Shown here piece after piece: positions 7,347-12,428 of a DNA stretch of 13,668 nt. Position 1 is the first letter of the stretch; the number at the start of each line of letters is the position of its first letter. The stretch is from assembly GCA_026990815.1 (NCBI GenBank), contig JALXCS010000283.1, positions 1 to 13,668 on the forward strand, written 5' to 3'. Source of the DNA: Methylomonas sp. GTDB lineage: Bacteria > Pseudomonadota > Gammaproteobacteria > Methylococcales > Methylomonadaceae. The notes beneath the pieces are model-generated. The model was given only the letters and a program-made list of their open reading frames with translations. It was not told where the DNA came from and ran no database searches. Both the position numbers and the translations under genes were made by a program.

Positions 7347-8711
7347 TTATTGTTCCTCAGCCCATTTTTTTAACCATTGTTGTTTCTCACTGTCCAGTAT
7401 TGGTTTTAACTGCATGCCGGGAATTGCAGGGAACAGGTCTGAAACAATGACTTTTTCGCCGGTTCGCATACCATTTTCGAATAACGCCAGATTACCTTGT
7501 AATTGCCATGGTTGAATCGGACGTCGTTCTAATTGCCCATTTTCATTGCAGAAGAATAATTCTCCTTCGTGCAATGCATCACGAGGAATCAGATAAAAAT
7601 CGCTTGCTTTGCCTTGTAATTTAATTTCGGCATACATGCCCGCCATTAGTGGTGGTTTTTTCCCTGGTTGGATGTGTTCGTAAGGTTGATCGACACTTAC
7701 AATAACCCCTAATGTGCGTGAGGCAGGGTCCATTGAACTGCTGATTCGTTCAACCCTGGCGTTCCAATAAATATTTTTGTCATCGGCCAGATTAACTTTG
7801 GCGGACAAACCCAGTTGGTTAAAAAAATCATTTGAAAAGCCACTGTGGAAAGCTTGCTGAATCAAAGCCTGGTTGTCCTGAAAATTTTTGGACAATTTTT
7901 TAAATTGTTGTAATGGGAGCTGGGCATTGATTAGTACTTTATCAGTAGTTTGTGCACTAAAAAGAGTTGTTCCCTGGGTTACAAACTGATTTTCGTCAAC
8001 CATTAATTGTGTAATACGAGCATTGAAAGGCAAATGAATCGAAGTGCGTTCCAGATTACGTTGTTGGACTCTTGCAGCCGCTTTATTATTTGTTAATGTT
8101 GCCTCAAGGCTGCGTAGTTGCTCAGGTAAGGTTCGCAGTAAATTTTTCAGGTTTTGAGCTTCTTGTTTCAGTTTCAGCACATTGACACGTTGAGCGTCAA
8201 CGGCAGACTGGGCAACTAAATTTTTGTCCAGCAGGACTTGATATCGTTTTAACTCTTTTTCCGCTAAGGATAATTTGGCTTTGACTAGTTTCAAATCAAG
8301 CCTTATATTTTCAAGTTGAACCTTGATTTCGCGCAATCTTGCTTCATTGTTTTCAATATTGGCTTCAGCTTGCTTGAGTGATAACTGGAAATCTTCCCGT
8401 TCAATACGGATGACTTCAGTGTCTTTGGTAAAGATTTCTCCGTCACGCAATTGTGGATGAATATAGATGATTTTTCCGCTTATTTCTGCTTTAGCTTCAA
8501 ACAATACATCCGGCTCAACCACGCCGAAACCGAATATGGTTGGTCTTACGGAGTATGATGCAACTTCAATAATTTTAACAGGAGTGACAAAGCCATCATT
8601 GGACTCATGTTCGAAGGCTGGCTGTAATTTTACGATAGCAATCGCTAACAAAAGGCAGAGTCCAACGATTATCGGCAAAACTCGTTTTTTGGTTATCCAT
8701 TCGTTATACAT
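7347..8711 (-). CDS. RND efflux periplasmic adaptor (HlyD/AcrA family)
   Basis: A 454-residue membrane fusion protein linking the RND permease to an outer-membrane channel. A membrane helix at about 11-29 (RVLPIIVGLCLLLAIAIVKL) anchors it; there is no lipobox cysteine, so it is probably a membrane-anchored adaptor. The first half of the biotinyl-lipoyl-like domain (EAKAEISGKIIYIH...RDGEIFTKDTEVIRIE) covers about 72-107. A long alpha-helical hairpin rich in Leu, Lys, Glu and Gln covers about 110-222, and the second lipoyl half (TSIHLPFNARITQLMVDENQFVTQGTTLF) about 224-252. Beta-barrel and membrane-proximal domains follow, including VIVSDLFPAIPGMQLKPI. The ATG overlaps the tetR stop by 8 bases (ATGTATAA), with AAGGAA 7 bases upstream, so translational coupling is expected. 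Confidence 0.93.
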   Translation of the reverse strand: MYNEWITKKRVLPIIVGLCLLLAIAIVKLQPAFEHESNDGFVTPVKIIEVASYSVRPTIFGFGVVEPDVLFEAKAEISGKIIYIHPQLRDGEIFTKDTEVIRIEREDFQLSLKQAEANIENNEARLREIKVQLENIRLDLKLVKAKLSLAEKELKRYQVLLDKNLVAQSAVDAQRVNVLKLKQEAQNLKNLLRTLPEQLRSLEATLTNNKAAARVQQRNLERTSIHLPFNARITQLMVDENQFVTQGTTLFSAQTTDKVLINAQLPLQQFKKLSKNFQDNQALIQQAFHSGFSNDFFNQLGLSAKVNLADDKNIYWNARVERISSSMDPASRTLGVIVSVDQPYEHIQPGKKPPLMAGMYAEIKLQGKASDFYLIPRDALHEGELFFCNENGQLERRPIQPWQLQGNLALFENGMRTGEKVIVSDLFPAIPGMQLKPILDSEKQQWLKKWAEEQ

Positions 8712-9345
8712 CGAGTGATTCCTTTTCTAGAATACCGCGGGTAAATATTTGATAGATATGTTCAGCCCATGCATTACTACAAACCTGTTGATCACTAATC
8801 AACCATGCTTGCTTTCTTACCGAGTCAGCGACAAATGGCATGACTAGCATTGTCATTAATGAGAAAGCAGCCCATTCAGCATTAACAGTTGTATTGTAGT
8901 TTTGGGACCTATTGATCAAATCGGGTAGAAAAGCAGCTATTCGTTTAGGAAAAAGCTCAATAAACTGCTTACCTAAAGCACCTTGTTGTACTAGCACTTC
9001 ATCAGTAATTAATTGGTTGATTGCCCTGTTTTGTGAAAAAAATTGAACAGCAGAATATATAAATTCTTTAAGCGGGTTATCAGTGTGTTTAGTTTTTTCA
9101 AAAATTTCAAATTGTTGTTCTGCTGTGCGTTCCAGCAAAGCTACAAAAAGTGCTTCCTTGCCACCAAAATAATAGCTGATCATCGCCGATTTCATATTTG
9201 CGATAGTGGCAATTTCTCTAATGCTGATACTGCGATAACTTTTATGTCGCAATAAATTATTTGCAGCATCAATTAGTTGCTGTTTTTTTTGTTCTTGAAT
9301 TATTGGATCGACTGGGCGGCCCCGTGTATGTTTTCGGTGTTTCAT
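8704..9345 (-). CDS. TetR family transcriptional regulator of the efflux operon
   Basis: A 213-residue one-component regulator. The basic N-terminus (KHRKHTRGRPVD) precedes a TetR-type helix-turn-helix: QQLIDAANNLLRHKSYRSISI (about 22-42), then recognition region IREIATIANMKSAMISYYFGGKEALF (about 42-67), matching the family pattern of IA...G.S...Y.HF..KE.L, here YYFGGKEAL. The C-terminal half is helical and presumably binds a ligand; it is not specific enough to name. It is the first gene of the operon, overlapping the adaptor by 8 bases, and a strong palindrome lies 8-33 bases upstream of its start. Repression of its own operon, relieved by a pump substrate, is the usual arrangement for such genes and is inferred here. 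No good ribosome site precedes its ATG (the leader is TTAATTAATATT). Confidence 0.92.
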   Translation of the reverse strand: MKHRKHTRGRPVDPIIQEQKKQQLIDAANNLLRHKSYRSISIREIATIANMKSAMISYYFGGKEALFVALLERTAEQQFEIFEKTKHTDNPLKEFIYSAVQFFSQNRAINQLITDEVLVQQGALGKQFIELFPKRIAAFLPDLINRSQNYNTTVNAEWAAFSLMTMLVMPFVADSVRKQAWLISDQQVCSNAWAEHIYQIFTRGILEKESLDV

Positions 9346-9352
9346 AATATTA

Positions 9353-9378
9353 ATTAATTAATTGATCAATTGATTAAT
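9353..9378. promoter_or_regulatory. Probable TetR-family operator upstream of the efflux operon
   Basis: A 26-base palindrome with 12 of 13 base pairs matching, centred between 9365 and 9366. Its core ATTGATCAAT (9361-9370) is perfect, with arms ATTAATTA on the left and TGATTAAT on the right. It lies between the tetR start (9345) and a candidate promoter at 9387-9415, the expected position for a repressor site that blocks transcription of tetR and the pump genes. The size fits a TetR-type dimer site. The region is AT-rich, which makes palindromes more likely by chance, but the one-mismatch length is notable. Confidence 0.6.
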
Positions 9379-9386
9379 ACTATCAC

Positions 9387-9415
9387 TTGATAAAATAAAT
9401 TGCTAGTTAAGGCAA
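9387..9415 (-). promoter_or_regulatory. Candidate promoter of the tetR-efflux operon
   Basis: On the minus strand, TTGCCT (9410-9415) and TATCAA (9387-9392) match the -35 and -10 consensus at four of six bases each with a 17-base spacer. The predicted start near 9380 places the palindrome at 9353-9378 just downstream of +1. The match is modest and other pairs could be chosen in this AT-rich stretch. Confidence 0.3.
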
Positions 9416-9579
9416 TTCAGAGAGTAAAAGCGAAACGCATTTTCGGCACGTGATCTATGCGAGCCTCTCCACTAAGCTGAGGGATTAATATTGGTTTGAA
9501 TCCAAAAAGGTATTACAGATTTCCGACAAGTTCATCGGGAATCAAGATGAGCGTTTAATTTATCAGGAGATTGGGTGGT

Positions 9580-9636
9580 ATGAGTACTAAAAGAGGCCTT
9601 TTTCAGGATCTACTATTTTTACTGTTCGTCAGTTGA
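9580..9636 (+). CDS. Possible small ORF, 18 codons, hydrophobic end (speculative)
   Basis: ATG at 9580 encodes MSTKRGLFQDLLFLLFVS and stops at TGA 9634-9636. The ribosome site AGGAGA (9564-9569) lies 10 bases upstream, better than those of several real genes here. The product has a short basic head and a run of Leu/Phe/Val, as in tiny membrane peptides. No promoter is convincing, the codons overlap an imperfect stem, and an ORF this short occurs often by chance. I do not recognise it. Confidence 0.15.
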   Translation: MSTKRGLFQDLLFLLFVS

Positions 9637-9674
9637 TCCACTAAAGAAAATTGTGTTAATAGGAAGCACCGATC

Positions 9675-10532
9675 TTAGGCGATTTTCCCTAATAGCTGTC
9701 CCAGTTTTACCGGCTTGCCAGACGCCAGATCTTCAGACCAGTTTATCCTGTCTTTTGCAAATAGCACGATTATGGTTGAACCCATATTGAAGCGCCCCAT
9801 TTCCTCCCCACGTTGAAATACCGGTGGATTTTCTCCGTAATTCCAGGTTCGGATGGTGGAAGATGTGGGTGGAGTAATTACACCATGCCATATAGTTTCA
9901 ATGCTAGCGACAAAAATTGCACCTACCAAAACCAGCGCCATTGGCCCGGCTTCGGTATCAAACAAGGAGACAACGCGTTCATTTCTGGCAAATAACCGCG
10001 GGACGGAATTAGCGGTGGCGTTATTGACGCTGAATAAACGACCGGGAATATGGATCATTTGTTTCAAAGTGCTATCAAGAGGCATATGTAGCCGATGATA
10101 ATCTTTTGGAGAAAGATAAATGGTTGCAAATTCACCGTCTTTAAATAATTCTGTACGTTGTGGGTTGCCGCCAAGTAATTCATGGACCGTATAGTATTTG
10201 CCCTTGGCTTGAAAAATATCGAAGTCATTAATCCTGCCGTACTGACTAACTGCCCCATCTGCCGGGCAAGAAATGGCGTTGGGCCGGCTGACAATTGGCC
10301 GGACGCCTGGCTTAAGTTCACGGGTAAAAAAATCATTGAAGCAGGTATAGTTATCAATACTATCTTCAAGAGCTTCTTCCATATTGACGTGATAATGGCG
10401 GATGATCTGATTAATAAATAAATTCTTCCAGGTTTTGTTTTTTGAATGGGTCAGCAATCCCATCAACCGGGATAGCGGATGATGAGGAAGTATATATTGA
10501 GGAAGTGTAGTCAGTGCTTCTTTAAAGGTCAT
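9675..10532 (-). CDS. psd: Phosphatidylserine decarboxylase proenzyme
   Basis: Inner-membrane pyruvoyl enzyme converting phosphatidylserine to phosphatidylethanolamine. It is 285 residues from the chosen start (ATG at 10532), aligning with E. coli Psd from its N-terminal SLQYILP-like stretch; an in-frame ATG 12 codons earlier (10568) would add an unrelated peptide and overlap the preceding gene further. Key features are PADGAVSQYG (Asp92), SPKDYHRLHMP (His149), PGRLFSVN, NLFARNER-like RLFARNERVV, and VGAIFVASIETIW. The self-cleavage and pyruvoyl serine is Ser252 in FNMGSTIIVLF. The motif is MGST rather than E. coli's LGST, with Gly-Ser intact. The start overlaps the end of the FlhB-like gene by 11 bases. 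A phosphatidylserine synthase gene is not in the window. Confidence 0.96.
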   Translation of the reverse strand: MTFKEALTTLPQYILPHHPLSRLMGLLTHSKNKTWKNLFINQIIRHYHVNMEEALEDSIDNYTCFNDFFTRELKPGVRPIVSRPNAISCPADGAVSQYGRINDFDIFQAKGKYYTVHELLGGNPQRTELFKDGEFATIYLSPKDYHRLHMPLDSTLKQMIHIPGRLFSVNNATANSVPRLFARNERVVSLFDTEAGPMALVLVGAIFVASIETIWHGVITPPTSSTIRTWNYGENPPVFQRGEEMGRFNMGSTIIVLFAKDRINWSEDLASGKPVKLGQLLGKIA

Positions 10533-10806
10533 GGTTTTCCGGTGTTTTACCGCTAAGATAAAAAGCAAAGGCGATTACTTCAGCGACAGCCACATAGAGT
10601 TCATGCGGAATTTCATCGCCGAGTGGCACCTGGGCAAGTATTTTAGCCAGTTCTGGTTCGGTATGCAGGGGAATATTATGCTTTTTGGCAATTTCGAGTA
10701 TTTGCTCTGCAGTCAGGTTATTGCCTTTTGCGGTTACCTTGGGCGTGTTTTTACCGTCATATTTTAAAGCGACAGCTATATCAGTGGTGTTGTAAGTCTT
10801 AGTCAT
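10522..10806 (-). CDS. Orphan FlhB C-terminal domain-like protein
   Basis: A 94-residue protein resembling the cytoplasmic C-terminal domain of FlhB/YscU, the substrate-specificity switch of flagellar and type III export. AVALKYDGKNTPKVTAKGNNLTA matches the FlhB segment just after its cleavage site, IAKKHNIPLHTEPELAKIL matches the helix/strand with the IP..E...LA pattern, and VPLGDEIPHELYVAVAEVIAFAFYL matches the conserved end (EIP..LY.AVAEVLA). The membrane domain is absent, and the NPTH autocleavage motif, which should precede AVALKY, is replaced by YNTTDI. Small stand-alone proteins of this kind are known in proteobacteria; their function is unclear. It sits 12 bases after queF and overlaps psd by 11 bases. 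The ribosome site is weak (GGGA next to the ATG). No flagellar gene is in the window. Confidence 0.85.
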   Translation of the reverse strand: MTKTYNTTDIAVALKYDGKNTPKVTAKGNNLTAEQILEIAKKHNIPLHTEPELAKILAQVPLGDEIPHELYVAVAEVIAFAFYLSGKTPENHDL

Positions 10807-10818
10807 TCCCGGAAAAGT

Positions 10819-11208
10819 TTAGGGTAATGTAACGACTGTTGGAATTTGCCATTCAGGGTGACGATGTTCTGCAATCACCGTGGTATAAATTCCACCCCGA
10901 ACATTAAATTCTGCTCGGATTCTGATGAAATTTGGATTGATAGCTTTGACAAGGTCATCGAGAATTTCATTGGTAATGGCTTCGTGAAAAGCGCCTTGTT
11001 CGCGAAATGTCCACATATAAAGCTTCAGGGCTTTTAATTCAACGCAGAGCTGTAGTGGTACATATTCAATGGTTATGGTAGCGAAATCAGGCTGGCCAGT
11101 CATTGGACACAAACAGGTAAATTCAGGAACATCAATGCGAATCGTAAAGTCGCGCCCTGGCTTGGGGTTTGGAAAGGTTTCTAGATTTTTGCTGGGTTTT
11201 GTACTCAT
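10819..11208 (-). CDS. queF: NADPH-dependent 7-cyano-7-deazaguanine (preQ0) reductase, type I
   Basis: Reduces preQ0 to preQ1, an NADPH-using step of queuosine tRNA modification; cytosolic. At 129 residues it is the short single-domain type (Bacillus-like) rather than the long E. coli-type enzyme. The nucleophile Cys34 and Asp41 lie in TCLCPMTGQPDFAT (31-44). The QueF signature ELKALKLYMWTFRE is at 57-70, and the substrate-binding Glu76 is in GAFHEAITNEI. RGGIYTTV (104-111) is the conserved late strand. The ATG at 11208 is preceded by ACATTCCCCTTT, with no purine-rich ribosome site, so a short-leader or leaderless transcript is possible. It appears to be the first gene of a queF-flhB-like-psd operon. 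Confidence 0.95.
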   Translation of the reverse strand: MSTKPSKNLETFPNPKPGRDFTIRIDVPEFTCLCPMTGQPDFATITIEYVPLQLCVELKALKLYMWTFREQGAFHEAITNEILDDLVKAINPNFIRIRAEFNVRGGIYTTVIAEHRHPEWQIPTVVTLP

Positions 11209-11242
11209 AAAGGGGAATGTTAGGCTCTGTGTTCAATACACA

Positions 11243-11252
11243 ATTGATCAAT
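11243..11252. promoter_or_regulatory. Copy of the tetR operator core before queF (tentative)
   Basis: The perfect 10-base palindrome ATTGATCAAT is identical to the core of the tetR-upstream palindrome (9361-9370), and sits 35-44 bases before the queF start. Its flanks do not continue the symmetry. The 8-base centre TTGATCAA also occurs inside coding sequence near 8922 and 13037, so it may be chance in AT-rich DNA. Confidence 0.2.
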
Positions 11253-11268
11253 GTAAAACATAATAGTT

Positions 11269-11285
11269 CGTATTTTTTAAATACG
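11269..11285. repeat. Short inverted repeat upstream of queF
   Basis: CGTATTT and AAATACG form a perfect 7-base inverted repeat around three T. It lies 61-77 bases before the queF start in a 212-base gap. It could be a protein-binding site or a weak hairpin; there is no flanking T-run fitting a terminator on the minus strand. Confidence 0.3.
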
Positions 11286-11337
11286 GACATATTATCAGTA
11301 AAGGGGATGATGTATTATTTGCCGGTTTCTCGTTCCT

Positions 11338-11360
11338 AAAAAACAGATTCATCACATCTG
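11338..11360 (-). terminator. Candidate Rho-independent terminator after the epimerase gene
   Basis: On the minus strand, CAGAT and ATCTG form a 5-base-pair stem around GTGATGA, followed at once by six T (A-run at 11338-11343 on plus). It lies about 60 bases beyond the epimerase stop, the right place to end the dehydrogenase-epimerase transcript. The stem is short and weak. A second stem, TCCACC/GGTGGA (11380-11385 with 11397-11402), lies between it and the gene but has no T-run. Confidence 0.4.
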
Positions 11361-11420
11361 CTGGTGCGCAAGACACTAATCCACCGGGGTTCAGCTGGTG
11401 GAGGGTATGCTGGTTGGTTA

Positions 11421-12425
11421 TTATTTGTAATAACTTCTATACCATTTGACAAACTGATCAATGCCTTCTTCAATTGGGGTGGCAGGCTTATAGTCAACAT
11501 CTTTTACCAAAGCTTCAACATCAGCATAAGTATCGGGAACATCTCCCGGTTGCAATGGGAGTAGTTCTTTTTCAGCGGTTTTTCCTAGTTTTTGCTCAAG
11601 GATTTCAATGTACTTGAGTAATTCAACCGGACTTTGATTACCGATATTGTACACACGCCAAGGGGCTTTGCTGGTGCCGGGATCAGGTTTTTTTCCGGTC
11701 CAATCAGGATTCGGCGTGGCTGTACTATCCAGTGTCCGAATAACGCCTTCTACAATATCGTCAACATAAGTAAAATCCCGGCGATGTTTGCCATAGTTAA
11801 ATACTTTAATGGGCTGTCCATCTAAAATGGCTTTGGTGAATAAAAACAAGGCCATATCTGGTCGTCCCCACGGTCCGTAAACGGTAAAAAAGCGCAGCCC
11901 AGTAGTTGGTAAACCGTAAAGATGGCTGTATGTGTGCGCCATTAATTCATTCGCCTTTTTCGATGCTGCATATAAACTTAAAGGATGGTCGACATTGTCA
12001 TGAACGGAAAAAGGCATGGATTCATTGGCGCCATAAACAGAGCTGCTTGAAGCATAGACAAGATGTTCAGCATTATTGTGCCGACAACCTTCCAGAATAT
12101 TGGTAAAACCAACGATGTTACTTTCAATATAGGCATGTGGATTTTTAAGTGAATAACGCACCCCTGCCTGTGCAGCTAAATTGACAACTCGTTGCGGCTG
12201 GTGCTGCTTAAATGCTTTCTCGATCAGCTCTTTATCTGCAATATTCCCCTGTATGTGTGTGTAATTGGAATGATCTTTGATGCGATCCAGGCGGGCCAGT
12301 TTTAAATTAACATCATAATAATCATTAAGGTTATCAATACCAATGACTTCATCGCCGCGATCTAAAAGGCGTATTGATAAATGATTGCCGATAAATCCTG
12401 CTGTTCCTGTCACTAAAACTTTCAT
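11421..12425 (-). CDS. NAD-dependent epimerase, UDP-glucuronate 4-epimerase-like
   Basis: A 334-residue extended short-chain dehydrogenase/reductase that, by its closest family (UDP-glucuronate 4-epimerases), would interconvert UDP-glucuronate and UDP-galacturonate; a related UDP-hexuronate is possible. The Rossmann motif GTAGFIG is at 7-13, with Asp31 (GIDNLNDYYDVNLK) for NAD ribose. NLAAQAGVRYSLKNPHAYI (82-100) is typical of this subfamily. The catalytic set is SSSS at 126-129, Tyr152 and Lys156 (YAASKKANE). RFFTVYGPWGRPDMALF and RDFTYVDDIVEG are hallmark substrate-side motifs. It follows the dehydrogenase by 3 bases, so the pair probably makes one uronic acid-type sugar for a surface polysaccharide. 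The assignment to UDP-glucuronate rather than an N-acetylated uronate is uncertain, given its partner. Confidence 0.88.
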   Translation of the reverse strand: MKVLVTGTAGFIGNHLSIRLLDRGDEVIGIDNLNDYYDVNLKLARLDRIKDHSNYTHIQGNIADKELIEKAFKQHQPQRVVNLAAQAGVRYSLKNPHAYIESNIVGFTNILEGCRHNNAEHLVYASSSSVYGANESMPFSVHDNVDHPLSLYAASKKANELMAHTYSHLYGLPTTGLRFFTVYGPWGRPDMALFLFTKAILDGQPIKVFNYGKHRRDFTYVDDIVEGVIRTLDSTATPNPDWTGKKPDPGTSKAPWRVYNIGNQSPVELLKYIEILEQKLGKTAEKELLPLQPGDVPDTYADVEALVKDVDYKPATPIEEGIDQFVKWYRSYYK

Positions 12426-12428
12426 TGT

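Larger units (their letters stand above)
9379..9674. other. Intergenic stretch between tetR promoter region and psd
   Basis: The gap between tetR and psd is 329 bases (9346-9674) and holds no confident gene. Within it are the operator and candidate promoter; a segment at 9421-9440 that resembles, in reverse complement, the right arm of the hairpin near pilU; a hairpin CGCAT (9436-9440)/ATGCG (9457-9461); and an imperfect 9-base-pair stem GGATC.ACT (9606-9614) with AGT.GATCC (9631-9639). None is followed by a clear T-run on the minus strand, so no confident psd terminator is seen. A short ORF at 9580-9636 is listed separately. The plus-strand frame ending at the TAA at 9588-9590 reads as plausible protein for about 33 codons but has no start codon. 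Confidence 0.5.

Noticed and set aside
10533..10568. Upstream ATG giving Psd 12 extra residues
   Set aside because: The extra peptide does not match the Psd N-terminus and would lengthen the overlap with the FlhB-like gene; the ATG at 10532 aligns well with E. coli Psd.
11209..11420. preQ1 riboswitch before queF
   Set aside because: I looked for the preQ1-I type compact pseudoknot with its C-rich loop and A-rich tail and found no convincing match; the inverted repeat CGTATTT/AAATACG alone does not make one.
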